Positions 14,146-21,979 of a stretch of DNA of 23,200 nt are shown piece after piece. The stretch is from Alkaliphilus hydrothermalis (GTDB taxonomy: Bacteria > Bacillota > Clostridia > Peptostreptococcales > Natronincolaceae). A program made the position numbers and the translations under genes. The notes under the pieces were generated by a model. That model was not told where the DNA came from, did not search any database, and was given only the letters and a program-made list of their open reading frames with translations. Positions within the stretch are counted from its first letter, which is position 1. Each line of letters begins with the position of its first letter. The DNA lies in NCBI RefSeq assembly GCF_016908555.1, contig NZ_JAFBEE010000031.1, positions 1 through 23,200 of the forward strand, given 5' to 3'.

Positions 14146-16800
14146 ATGGAAAATAATTTACCCAAAAATTACAACCCAGCAGAGTTTGAAGACAGAATTT
14201 ATCAAGAATGGATGGATAATGACTACTTTAAAGCAAATGTAAACCCAGATAAAAAACCTTTCAGTATCGTGTTACCGCCCCCAAATATCACAGGGCAGCT
14301 GCACATGGGACATGCAGTAGACCATACCCTACAGGATGTACTGATCCGATGGAAAAGAATGCAGGGATATGAAGCCCTATGGCAACCAGGAACAGACCAT
14401 GCCAGTATTGCAACAGAGGTGAAAGTTCTAGAGAAAATTAGAGAAGAAGAAGGGCTGTCAAAACTTGACTTAGGTCGTGACGCCTTCCTAGAAAAAGCAT
14501 GGAAGTGGAAGGAAGAGTACGGTGGCAGAATCGTAGAGCAAATGAAAAAGCTTGGAGACTCCTGCGACTGGTCTAGAGAACGCTTTACAATGGATGAAAC
14601 CCTAAGCAAGGCAGTACAAGAAGTATTCATCAACCTATATGAAAAAGGACTCATCTATAGAAGTAACAGAATCATCAACTGGTGTCCAGAGTGTAAGACT
14701 TCAATTTCTGATGCAGAGGTGGACCACGAAGAAAAGGCAGGACATTTCTGGCACATCAAATACCCCGTAAAGGATAGCGATGAATTTGTTGAAATCGCCA
14801 CTACCCGACCAGAGACTATGTTGGGGGATACGGCAGTTGCAGTAAATCCAGATGACGAAAGATACCAACACCTAATTGGAAAAACATTAATCTTGCCATT
14901 AGTAAACAGAGAAATACCAGTGATCGCCGATGAATACGTAGAGAAGGACTTTGGTACAGGGGCAGTGAAAATTACACCATCCCACGACCCAAATGACTTT
15001 GAAGTAGGATTAAGACATGATCTGCCTCAAATCGTAGTAATGAAGGATGATGCCTCCATCAACGAAAAAGGTGGCAAATACCAAGGCATGGGTAGATACG
15101 AAGCCAGAAAAGCCATCATTAAGGATTTAGAGGAATTAGGATTATTAGTTAAAATCAAGGAGCATACCCACAATGTAGGTCAATGCTACCGTTGTAGTAC
15201 AGTTGTAGAGCCAATCACATCGCTACAATGGTTCGTAAGAATGGAGCCATTGGCACAGCCTGCAATAGATGCAGTAAAGGATGGAAGCATTAAATTCGTA
15301 CCAGATCGTTTTACAAAGATTTACCTTCACTGGCTAGAAAATATTAAAGATTGGTGTATTTCAAGGCAGTTATGGTGGGGACATAGAATTCCGGCTTACT
15401 ACTGTCAAGACTGTGGAGAAGTAATCGTATCTAAAGAAGCACCAAATTTCTGTGATAAGTGTAGCTCAAGCTCCATCAAGCAGGATGAAGACGTATTGGA
15501 TACTTGGTTTAGTTCCGCATTATGGCCTTTCTCAACGCTAGGATGGCCTGAGGAAACAAAGGAGCTAGAGTACTTCTATCCAACAGATGTATTGGTAACT
15601 GGATATGACATTATTTTCTTCTGGGTAGTACGGATGGCCTTCTCGGGACTGGAATTTATGAAGGAGGTTCCATTTAAGCACGTATTCATCCATGGGATGG
15701 TAAGGGATGCTGAAGGAAGAAAAATGAGTAAATCCTTAGGAAATGGTATTGATCCATTGGAGATCATTGACCAATATGGAGCCGATGCCTTAAGATTTAC
15801 CCTATTGACAGGTAATACTCCAGGTAATGATATGCGTTTCCATATTGAAAAGCTAGAGTCCAGCAGAAACTTCGCCAATAAGTTATGGAATGCTACTAGA
15901 TTCGTACTGATGAACCTAGACGAAAATCCACCAGCTTTAGAGGAGGTAAAAGACCATTTCACCATGGCAGACCACTGGATAATGAATAAGCTGAACCACC
16001 TAATTAAAGATATTAATGATAATATGGAGAAGTTTGAATTAGGGTTAGCGGCAGCAAAGCTATACGATTTCATCTGGGGAGACTATTGTGATTGGTATAT
16101 CGAGCTAGTAAAGCCTAGCCTATATGGTGAAGATGTATCAAAGCGTAGGGGGGCTCAATACACTTTAACTTTTGTATTAAAAAATATCTTAAAGCTATTA
16201 CATCCATTTATGCCCTTCATCACAGAGGAAATTTGGAGTAGCATTCCAACGACAGAAGAAAAGCATGTAATCGTAGCAGCATGGCCAGAGCATGATGAGA
16301 CTTACTATCAAGAAGAAGCAGAAGAGAAAATGATCATGATCATGAGTGCCATCAAAAACATTAGAAATATCAGGGCTGAAATGAATGTAGTTCCTTCAAG
16401 AAAAGCAAAACTACAGGTGGTTGCTACAAATAGTATGGTGGTAGACACCATCAACGAAGGAGAGCAATACTTCAAGACCTTAGCTGGTATTTCTGAAATC
16501 ACTATCTTATCGGATAAAGATGAAATTCCTTCTGATGCAGTATCTATCGTAGTAGAGGGGGCAGAGTTATTTATTCCACTGGACGATCTTCTTGACTTTG
16601 AAAAAGAAATCGAACGTCTAGAAAAGGAAAAGAAGAAGATAGAAGGGGAAATCAAAAGGGTAAATGGAAAACTTTCCAACGAAGGTTTCTTATCTAAAGC
16701 TCCAGAAAGCTTAATCGAAGAAGAAAAGCAAAAGAAGGTTAAGTTTGAGCAAATGTTAAAGACGGTTCTAGAAAGATTGATTGCATTACAAAATAGATAG
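14146..16800 (+). CDS. valS: Valyl-tRNA synthetase
   Basis: Class I synthetase that charges tRNA-Val and edits threonyl errors; cytoplasmic and essential. The 884 residues are the normal length. The catalytic signature is PPPNITGQLHMGHA (HMGH at 53-56) and the second is KMSKS at residues 526-530. Editing-domain sequence (TTRPETMLGDTAVAVNP) and DWCISRQLWWGHRIPAYYC are present. The C-terminal tRNA-binding coiled coil spans about 820-884. The ATG at 14146 follows AGGAGGG. It is regulated by the T-box leader at 13625-13896. It is followed by its own terminator, so folC is a separate unit. Confidence 0.98.
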   Translation: MENNLPKNYNPAEFEDRIYQEWMDNDYFKANVNPDKKPFSIVLPPPNITGQLHMGHAVDHTLQDVLIRWKRMQGYEALWQPGTDHASIATEVKVLEKIREEEGLSKLDLGRDAFLEKAWKWKEEYGGRIVEQMKKLGDSCDWSRERFTMDETLSKAVQEVFINLYEKGLIYRSNRIINWCPECKTSISDAEVDHEEKAGHFWHIKYPVKDSDEFVEIATTRPETMLGDTAVAVNPDDERYQHLIGKTLILPLVNREIPVIADEYVEKDFGTGAVKITPSHDPNDFEVGLRHDLPQIVVMKDDASINEKGGKYQGMGRYEARKAIIKDLEELGLLVKIKEHTHNVGQCYRCSTVVEPITSLQWFVRMEPLAQPAIDAVKDGSIKFVPDRFTKIYLHWLENIKDWCISRQLWWGHRIPAYYCQDCGEVIVSKEAPNFCDKCSSSSIKQDEDVLDTWFSSALWPFSTLGWPEETKELEYFYPTDVLVTGYDIIFFWVVRMAFSGLEFMKEVPFKHVFIHGMVRDAEGRKMSKSLGNGIDPLEIIDQYGADALRFTLLTGNTPGNDMRFHIEKLESSRNFANKLWNATRFVLMNLDENPPALEEVKDHFTMADHWIMNKLNHLIKDINDNMEKFELGLAAAKLYDFIWGDYCDWYIELVKPSLYGEDVSKRRGAQYTLTFVLKNILKLLHPFMPFITEEIWSSIPTTEEKHVIVAAWPEHDETYYQEEAEEKMIMIMSAIKNIRNIRAEMNVVPSRKAKLQVVATNSMVVDTINEGEQYFKTLAGISEITILSDKDEIPSDAVSIVVEGAELFIPLDDLLDFEKEIERLEKEKKKIEGEIKRVNGKLSNEGFLSKAPESLIEEEKQKKVKFEQMLKTVLERLIALQNR

Positions 16801-16810
16801 TTAAATTATG

Positions 16811-16846
16811 GCAGTTGGGGATGTATTGTACCTCAACTGCTTTTTA
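16811..16846 (+). terminator. valS terminator
   Basis: GCAGTTGGGG (16811-16820) pairs with CCTCAACTGC (16831-16840), one G-U, around a 10-base loop, followed by TTTTTATA. Confidence 0.85.
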
Positions 16847-16873
16847 TATAGTATATAACTGAGAAAATGAAGG

Positions 16874-16901
16874 TTGACTAAAGAATCAATTTTGATATGA
16901 T
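16874..16901 (+). promoter_or_regulatory. folC promoter
   Basis: TTGACT (16874-16879) and TATGAT (16896-16901) are 16 bases apart. They lie about 90 bases upstream of the folC start, just after the valS terminator. Confidence 0.65.
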
Positions 16902-16992
16902 AAAAGAGTAGGAGTAACATTCTAAAATTTCTTTAACAAACCTATAGAGTATATTCTAAATTTCATGTATATATAAGAATGGAGTGTGAAAA

Positions 16993-18291
16993 ATGAACTA
17001 TCAAGAGGCATTAGATTTTATCCATGGTACATATAAATTTGGTAGCAAGTTAGGTTTAGAAAACATCAATTACCTATTACAGCTACTAGGCAATCCCCAT
17101 GAAAAAGTAAAGGTAATCCATGTGGCAGGAACAAACGGAAAAGGCTCCACATCCTCTATGATTCACAGTATTCTAAAGGAAGAGGGCTACAAGGTGGGGC
17201 TATACACCTCCCCTTATCTAGAAACCTTTACAGAAAGAATACAAATCAATGGTGTAAATATCCCAGAGGAAAGACTAGCAGAGATTACTAATCTAGTAAA
17301 GGAAAAAATTCAACAAATGGTAGCAGAGGGGAAAAATCATCCTACAGAATTTGAAGTAGTTACTGCAATAGGATTCTATTACTTTGCTACAGAGGCTGTA
17401 GATTACCTTGTACTTGAGGTAGGACTAGGGGGCAGATTAGACGCAACAAATGTAGTGGGTAATCCTCTGGTTTCCGCTATTACACCCATTGGCTTTGACC
17501 ATATGCAATTCTTAGGAAATACCCTTGACAAGATTGCTGCTGAAAAGGGTGGAATCATTAAAGAAAATAGCCAAGTTATCCTTTACCCTCAAGGGGAGGA
17601 AGTGGTGAAGGTTATTAGAGAAATATGTGATGAAAAGAATAGCCCAATGTCAATGGTGGACTTTGGGGATATTGAAATTCATTCTACTAGTATAGAAGGT
17701 CAAAAATATTCCACTAAAATCTTTGGAAAAGAGTTTAAAAACGTAGAAATCCATATGGCAGGTATCCATCAGATCTACAACAGTACTACGGCATTAGCAG
17801 TGGTGGAGACCCTTAGAAGAAAATATGGTGTTAAAATCAGTGACGAATCCATCTATAGAGGATTAAAGGCAGCCAGATGGCCAGGAAGACTAGAAGTCCT
17901 TAGAAAAAATCCTCTGACCATTATAGATGGAGCCCACAATACCCATGGGGCAGAGGCATTGAAAAAGAGTATGGAGACCCTTTTGCAGGATTACCCCATT
18001 ACATTACTTATTGGGATGCTGGCCGATAAGGATGTGGAGGGATACTTAGAGTTAATCATCCCCCATGTGGAAAAAGTAGTCGTGACAGAACCAGATAATC
18101 CAAGGGCAATGAAGGCAGAAGAATTGGCAGAAAAAATGATTCAATATAATAAAGACATTCATATAGAAAGCTCCATCCCTGAAGCTGTAAAGAAGGCAAT
18201 GGAGATCACAGAAGATGCTGGAGCTGTCGTATGTGCTGGTTCCCTATATATGATTGGAGAAGTAAGAAAGAATGTTAGATTGTTAGACTAA
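16993..18291 (+). CDS. folC: Bifunctional folylpolyglutamate/dihydrofolate synthase
   Basis: The enzyme adds glutamate to dihydropteroate and to folates, using ATP, so that folates are retained in the cell. The product has 432 residues, typical. The Mur-ligase-type P-loop AGTNGKGS is at about 45-52. It is followed by TSPYLETFTERIQING, the folate-binding loop GLGGRLDATN (about residues 147-156), and the C-terminal ligase domain (ARWPGRLEVL, IDGAHNTHGAEAL). The ATG at 16993 has GGAG eight bases upstream. It is monocistronic as far as the signals show. Placement next to valS is common in Clostridia and Bacillus. Confidence 0.96.
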   Translation: MNYQEALDFIHGTYKFGSKLGLENINYLLQLLGNPHEKVKVIHVAGTNGKGSTSSMIHSILKEEGYKVGLYTSPYLETFTERIQINGVNIPEERLAEITNLVKEKIQQMVAEGKNHPTEFEVVTAIGFYYFATEAVDYLVLEVGLGGRLDATNVVGNPLVSAITPIGFDHMQFLGNTLDKIAAEKGGIIKENSQVILYPQGEEVVKVIREICDEKNSPMSMVDFGDIEIHSTSIEGQKYSTKIFGKEFKNVEIHMAGIHQIYNSTTALAVVETLRRKYGVKISDESIYRGLKAARWPGRLEVLRKNPLTIIDGAHNTHGAEALKKSMETLLQDYPITLLIGMLADKDVEGYLELIIPHVEKVVVTEPDNPRAMKAEELAEKMIQYNKDIHIESSIPEAVKKAMEITEDAGAVVCAGSLYMIGEVRKNVRLLD

Positions 18292-18338
18292 AGGCTGTAT
18301 AACATAGTAATGTAGTCAAATTTACATGAAATGTATAG

Positions 18339-18406
18339 AACCTCCCTATTTGAAATATACTTTAGAAGAAATCTATTGTATATATTTGTACTAGGGAGGT
18401 TTTTTT
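18339..18406 (+). promoter_or_regulatory. Long hairpin overlapping the next ribosome site
   Basis: AACCTCCCTA (18339-18348) is perfectly complementary to TAGGGAGGTT (18392-18401), with an inner ATATAC/GTATAT pairing. Seven T residues follow and the ATG at 18407 comes directly after. The right arm is at once a terminator-like stem (for folC) and the GGGAGG ribosome site of the next gene. Confidence 0.7.
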
Positions 18407-18628
18407 ATGCAGATCCTTCAATTTAGACCTTATAAAAAATTTAATAAAGAAGAATTATTATCTGAAATAGATCGTATGCGTCAACAAATGAATCCTATGG
18501 AGACAACAGACCCAACCATGTTGGATTATTTAAATAAATTATTCTCAGAAGCAAAACTAAGAGAATTATCGTTAAATGAAAAAGATATTTGTGATAGGAT
18601 ATTGTACACTATTAATAATGAAGAATGA
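18407..18628 (+). CDS. Small protein of unknown function
   Basis: The product has 73 residues starting MQILQFRPYKKFNKEELLSE. The ribosome site GGGAGG lies six to eight bases before the ATG. It is charged and helical, with no membrane segment, Cys cluster or recognisable domain; RMRQQMNPMETTDPTMLDYL and ELSLNEKDICDRILYTINNEE are the most distinctive stretches. The gene is downstream of folC, behind a hairpin that could hide the ribosome site, so its expression may depend on the upstream transcript. I do not know the family. Confidence 0.65.
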   Translation: MQILQFRPYKKFNKEELLSEIDRMRQQMNPMETTDPTMLDYLNKLFSEAKLRELSLNEKDICDRILYTINNEE

Positions 18629-18633
18629 AGCCC

Positions 18634-18688
18634 GTTGAAAAGCCATTATCAAAAAACATCAGTTATCACACATCTGAAAAGTCATCAT
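18634..18688. repeat. Two copies of a gttgaaaagccat-type motif
   Basis: GTTGAAAAGCCATTATC (18634-18650) and TCTGAAAAGTCATCAT (18673-18688) are near copies of one motif. A third near copy is at 23105-23121. The surrounding 130-base gap (18629-18758) has no gene, only a 4-codon frame (MIMG) before the propeller start. Confidence 0.4.
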
Positions 18689-18758
18689 AAAATATGTATA
18701 TAGATTATGCTTACGGATTGACTATGGGAGTGATCAAAAATGATAATGGGGTGATGGA

Positions 18759-19697
18759 ATGAATTATCTTTCTCAGGGAAATTTAATAGTCTCAAATTTT
18801 TCTGATGATTCCATTTCTATTGTTGATGTGACAATAGGAAAGGAAGTAAGGCGGATCTCTTTGAAAACGATAGGAAAATTCATTCCTTCTCAGCCACTTG
18901 GACCTCACCACATTGCCCTAGATTCAAACTTAAAGTATTTGTATGTGGTAAACTCTTTTGACAACAGTCTCAGTAAGATAGACCTGATTAAGGAAGAGAT
19001 AATCAATACTGTCATGGTGGGAAGTTGCCCTAGTCAAGTAATTCTTTGCAAGAAATATGGATGTATTTATGTAGCAAATTCTGACTCCAACAGTATTACC
19101 GTATTGGACTTAAACGAATTATCTATACAACTACAAATACCAACCGATGAAATGCCCCATGGCATGGCAATGACAAAAGACCAAGAAAGGATTTTTGTGG
19201 CGAATCGTGAGGAGAAAACGCTGACGGAAATCTGCACAAGTCTCAACGAAAAGAAGGAGACTCATCGGGTGGCTTGTAATCCATGGCATTTGCGTTTAAG
19301 TGGCGATGGAGATTTGCTGTTTGTGGTGAACTACAGTCATCAGGAGGGGGAGCAGGGTAAGGTGGAAATCTATGATATCCATGGAATGGAGTTAGTAGAT
19401 GAAATCACTCTAGGAAAAATGCCTGTTGAGGTAGCCAGTGACTGGGGGAATGAACACTTATACGTGACGGACTCGGACCTAGACCAGCTATATGTCTATA
19501 GCCTAAAAGAAAAAAGATTGTTAAAATCAATCAAACTCAATAAAATGCCCCACGGGATTGAGATTGATTATAATAAAAACCTATTGTTTGTTAGTAGTAT
19601 TCAAAATAATGTAATCGATATAGTCAGCTGTAGAAGCAAAAGAGTAATAAGAAGTATTGAGGTGGGTAAAGAGCCCACCAGTGTGGTCATTATTTAG
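18759..19697 (+). CDS. YVTN/YncE-type beta-propeller protein
   Basis: The protein has 312 residues from the ATG at 18759, with GGGGTGATGGA upstream. It is built of about seven four-strand repeats of the YVTN type, for example YLYVVNSFDNSLSKIDL, CIYVANSDSNSITVLDL, RIFVANREEKTLTEI, LLFVVNYSHQ and LLFVSSIQNNVIDIV. The spacing is roughly 40-45 residues, and conserved PHG/PHH turns occur (GPHHIALD, MPHGMAM, MPHGIEI). There is no signal peptide, so it probably acts in the cytoplasm or in a spore layer. Such propellers bind proteins or ligands and some are spore-coat associated, but no specific role can be read. It is flanked by its own terminator. Confidence 0.85.
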   Translation: MNYLSQGNLIVSNFSDDSISIVDVTIGKEVRRISLKTIGKFIPSQPLGPHHIALDSNLKYLYVVNSFDNSLSKIDLIKEEIINTVMVGSCPSQVILCKKYGCIYVANSDSNSITVLDLNELSIQLQIPTDEMPHGMAMTKDQERIFVANREEKTLTEICTSLNEKKETHRVACNPWHLRLSGDGDLLFVVNYSHQEGEQGKVEIYDIHGMELVDEITLGKMPVEVASDWGNEHLYVTDSDLDQLYVYSLKEKRLLKSIKLNKMPHGIEIDYNKNLLFVSSIQNNVIDIVSCRSKRVIRSIEVGKEPTSVVII

Positions 19698-19724
19698 ATT
19701 ATATTACATTCAAAAAACAAAAAG

Positions 19725-19767
19725 AAACCTGCACTCAACAGCTGTCTACTGTTGATGCGGGTTTTTT
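19725..19767. terminator. Bidirectional terminator between the propeller gene and the DUF4364 gene
   Basis: A stem of about 16 bp (AAACCTGCACTCAACAG with CTGTTGATGCGGGTTT, one bulged base) is followed by TTTTTT on the plus strand. The A-rich left flank gives a T-rich run on the minus strand, so it can end both convergent genes. Confidence 0.85.
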
Positions 19768-19809
19768 GAAGATTATTTTTAACAATAAGGTTTTTTAATT
19801 AAGAAAAAA

Positions 19810-20361
19810 TTATTTTTGATTTTCTTCTTTGGGAGTTTCAATTAATTGATTAATCAGAGTACCATAGATATCTTGAACGTTCCCTTGCCAGTTTTCACAT
19901 ACCTGCTTTGCATGTTTATTAGAAGCTACATTTAAGCTAATGCTAATAATCGTCACATCTCCTTCTACTACCTTTAAATTAACTAAATATTCCCCTTCCT
20001 TCACTTTAACATAATCTGCAGTTACTTGGGATTTTTTTACGATTTCATGCTTTTTTTCCTTTAACAACTCATTTACCCGATCCAATTGACGTTGAGGAAT
20101 TCTATTAATAAAATAACGTAGGGTATCTTTACCCTTATCGGTGACGGTAAAAAGCTGTTTTTGGTCTTTTATCTCCTCCACGATAAATTTAGAGTCTTTT
20201 AATTCTCCAATAAACTGTTGAAAGATAAAGTAATTTAATAAATCATTCTCTAAAACAAAGTCTGTTACCTGAGAATGGCTCACTGTACCATCAAATTGTT
20301 TAAAAATATATAATAAAAGTAACTTTTTTTCTGCCAATTGTTGGGAAGAATTGACAAACAT
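19810..20361 (-). CDS. DUF4364 family protein (winged-helix-like)
   Basis: The product has 183 residues. The ATG at 20361 follows GAGGGTGGAGAA. The N-terminal half looks like a winged helix (KKLLLLYIFKQFDGTVSHSQ, then LNYFIFQQFIGELKDSKFIV and FTVTDKGKDTLRYF), typical of the clostridial DUF4364 family, often described as a PadR-like regulator. The C-terminal half is beta-rich, with YVKVKEGEYLVNLKVVEGDV. Its target is unknown. TATAAT (20395-20390, minus) lies in the 30 bases upstream. It converges with the propeller gene and is followed upstream by a spore protein gene on the same strand but with its own terminator. Confidence 0.85.
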   Translation of the reverse strand: MFVNSSQQLAEKKLLLLYIFKQFDGTVSHSQVTDFVLENDLLNYFIFQQFIGELKDSKFIVEEIKDQKQLFTVTDKGKDTLRYFINRIPQRQLDRVNELLKEKKHEIVKKSQVTADYVKVKEGEYLVNLKVVEGDVTIISISLNVASNKHAKQVCENWQGNVQDIYGTLINQLIETPKEENQK

Positions 20362-20440
20362 TTCTCCACCCTCTTTCCGCTTCTCCTATATTATATATTA
20401 ATCCATTTTCATCATTTTTAAAAGAGGGATATAAAAAAAT

Positions 20441-20488
20441 AAAAAAAAGACACTGAACTAGATCTAACTAGAACAGTGTCTTTTTTTT
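20441..20488. terminator. SASP gene terminator, symmetric
   Basis: AAAAAAAAGACACTG (20441-20455) and CAGTGTCTTTTTTTT (20474-20488) form a long stem around an 18-base loop with an inner CTAG/CTAG pairing. The T-run is present on both strands; the minus-strand spore protein gene ends 20 bases away. Confidence 0.85.
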
Positions 20489-20507
20489 AAAATCTTTTTC
20501 ATATGAG

Positions 20508-20714
20508 CTACTTATTACTCATATTTTGTTCTGCATACTCAACCATTCTTTTAACCATATATCCGCCAACATATCCATTTTGACGGGAAGTTAAGTTTCC
20601 TTTATCGGTGTGTTGATAATCAGACATACCTAACTCATTGGCAATCTCATATTTCATTTGATCAAGAGCTTGACGAGCTTCTGGAACAACTATTCGGTTT
20701 CGATTTCTAGCCAT
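20508..20714 (-). CDS. Alpha/beta-type small acid-soluble spore protein
   Basis: These proteins coat DNA in the dormant spore, protect it from UV and heat, and are degraded at germination by the GPR protease. The 68 residues match the family: RIVVPEARQALDQMKYEIAN, the cleavage region YEIANELG, and the DNA-binding GNLTSRQNGYVGGYMVKRMV. The ATG at 20714 follows GAAGGAGGCGGAATAA. It should be made late in the forespore under sigma-G; I do not see a sure sigma-G promoter. The neighbouring dyad at 20771-20793 lies in the upstream region. It is clear evidence that the organism sporulates. Confidence 0.95.
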   Translation of the reverse strand: MARNRNRIVVPEARQALDQMKYEIANELGMSDYQHTDKGNLTSRQNGYVGGYMVKRMVEYAEQNMSNK

Positions 20715-20770
20715 TTATTCCGCCTCCTTCAAGTTTTATCAAACTAGTTTAATTGATTTTCCGGTGAGTA

Positions 20771-20793
20771 AATACAACAATTTAAGTTGTATT
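20771..20793. promoter_or_regulatory. 8-7-8 dyad between the SASP and QueG-like genes
   Basis: AATACAAC (20771-20778) and GTTGTATT (20786-20793) are perfect inverted arms separated by AATTTAA. It sits about 57 bases upstream of the SASP start and 131 upstream of the divergent gene. It may be an operator or an RNA hairpin. Confidence 0.4.
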
Positions 20794-20923
20794 AATCATA
20801 ATTTGCCCTGTTTCGCAAATAATTATGTTAGAAGGTTTTAGTCAAAAAATAAAAAAATGGAAGGAAGTTTTTTAAACTGTAACAGAAGGAAATTTGATAT
20901 AATGGATTAATGAGGTGAATAGT

Positions 20924-21619
20924 ATGATAAAACAAGAAGAACTAAAAAAAGCTTTATTAGATTTAGGTGTTGCTAAAGTAGGATTTTGCAAACTAGAGGA
21001 TCAACTACCAGAAAAATTTAAGCATTTAAAAAGTGGGATATCCATTGTGATTAGGCTTTCTGATCAGATTATTAGTGATATACATCCAGAGGATGGACCT
21101 ACCCATACCTATTTCCATCACTACCGAACAGTTAATTTTTTGATAGATCAAGTAACCTTAAAAGCCACCACACTACTTCAAGAATGGGGTTATTTGGCCA
21201 TGGCAATCCCTGCATCCCAGTCAGTAAATGAAGAGGGATGGGAATTTAAAGGATTGTTCCCCCATCGAACTGCCGCCACAAGAGCTGGTCATGGGTGGAT
21301 AGGAAAAAATTGTTGCCTAGTAACTGAAGATTTTGGACCAAGGGTTCGACTGGGGACTGTATTAACTAATATGGAATTTGAATATAATCAACCATTAGAA
21401 GAATCCCAATGTGGAGAATGTAATGCTTGTGTCAAAGCTTGCCCAGCTATAGCTCTAAAGGGAACGAAGTGGATTCCAGGAATGGAACGGAGTGAAATAT
21501 TTGACCCTAGGGCCTGTAGTTCCCATATGCATCAGCAATATCAAAAAATTGGACGAGGATCTGTATGTGGCATTTGCATAAAAGTGTGTCCAAAGGGTAA
21601 TAAAGTACTAAGAAGGTAA
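20924..21619 (+). CDS. QueG-related epoxyqueuosine-reductase-like iron-sulfur protein
   Basis: The product has 231 residues; the ATG at 20924 follows GAGGTGAATAGT, and TATAAT at 20898-20903 may be the -10 box. AATRAGHGWIGKNCCLV (about 117-133) is the QueG signature loop. A double 4Fe-4S ferredoxin segment follows: Cys163, Cys166, Cys169, Cys173 (CGECNACVKACP), and Cys198 with Cys215, Cys218, Cys222 (CGICIKVCPKG). QueG reduces epoxyqueuosine in tRNA to queuosine with a cobalamin cofactor. The usual QueG is 310-380 residues, so this short form lacks the C-terminal HEAT-like domain. It may be a paralogue with a different substrate. The iron-sulfur call is firm; the exact reaction is not. Confidence 0.82.
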   Translation: MIKQEELKKALLDLGVAKVGFCKLEDQLPEKFKHLKSGISIVIRLSDQIISDIHPEDGPTHTYFHHYRTVNFLIDQVTLKATTLLQEWGYLAMAIPASQSVNEEGWEFKGLFPHRTAATRAGHGWIGKNCCLVTEDFGPRVRLGTVLTNMEFEYNQPLEESQCGECNACVKACPAIALKGTKWIPGMERSEIFDPRACSSHMHQQYQKIGRGSVCGICIKVCPKGNKVLRR

Positions 21620-21629
21620 ACGCTGATTG

Positions 21630-21660
21630 AAAAAAATAGGGTAGTAAAAATACTACCCTA
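21630..21660 (-). terminator. Terminator of the His-rich small gene
   Basis: On the minus strand TAGGGTAGTA and TACTACCCTA (21660-21651, 21646-21637) form a 10-bp perfect stem with a 4-base loop, followed by a run of seven T. The stem contains the stop codon of the gene at 21658. Confidence 0.8.
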
Positions 21661-21846
21661 AGACAGTCGGTGCTTTATTGGAGTTTTTACATCTTTTCTA
21701 AAACCATGCTGATGTTCACTCTGCAATTGAGCTTTTTGAGAGTGGGATTCCCTATGAAAGTGTCTATCTTCACGTTTGAAAGTCCTTGCACTTAATTCAA
21801 CTCGATGACCTTGAATGTTGGTCCATTGACTTTTACGGATTGACAT
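21658..21846 (-). CDS. Histidine-rich basic small protein
   Basis: The product has 62 residues starting MSIRKSQWTNIQGHRVELSA. The ATG at 21844-21846 follows AGAGGTGG. About a quarter of the residues are His, Arg or Lys, with HFHRESHSQ and SEHQHGF clusters. It has no Cys or membrane segment. A perfect terminator includes the stop codon, and a 22-bp dyad lies upstream, which supports a real transcribed gene. The His clusters might bind metal, and the basic charge suggests nucleic-acid contact, but the family is unknown. It converges with the QueG-like gene. Confidence 0.55.
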   Translation of the reverse strand: MSIRKSQWTNIQGHRVELSARTFKREDRHFHRESHSQKAQLQSEHQHGFRKDVKTPIKHRLS

Positions 21847-21866
21847 ATGACCACCTCTTTCATGGG

Positions 21867-21888
21867 ATTAGACAAATGTTTGTCTAAT
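21867..21888. promoter_or_regulatory. 22-bp perfect dyad, operator candidate
   Basis: ATTAGACAAA (21867-21876) and TTTGTCTAAT (21879-21888) are perfect inverted arms with a 2-base centre. The dyad is 20 bases upstream of the His-rich gene start (minus) and about 90 upstream of the deacetylase start (plus). The tight symmetry suits a dimeric repressor of the TetR class. Confidence 0.55.
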
Positions 21889-21979
21889 GATATTGTTCTA
21901 CTGGCCAGAAGAATTTATGACATGTATTAAAAGCCTTAATTAACAAAAAACAACAAACAATTTATTAGGGGGACATAAA

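Noticed and set aside
14223..16679. Minus-strand open frames opposite valS (14223-14654, 15576-16073, 16308-16679)
   Set aside because: They have no ribosome sites or recognisable motifs and lie wholly opposite a clearly coding synthetase gene; they mirror its codon bias.
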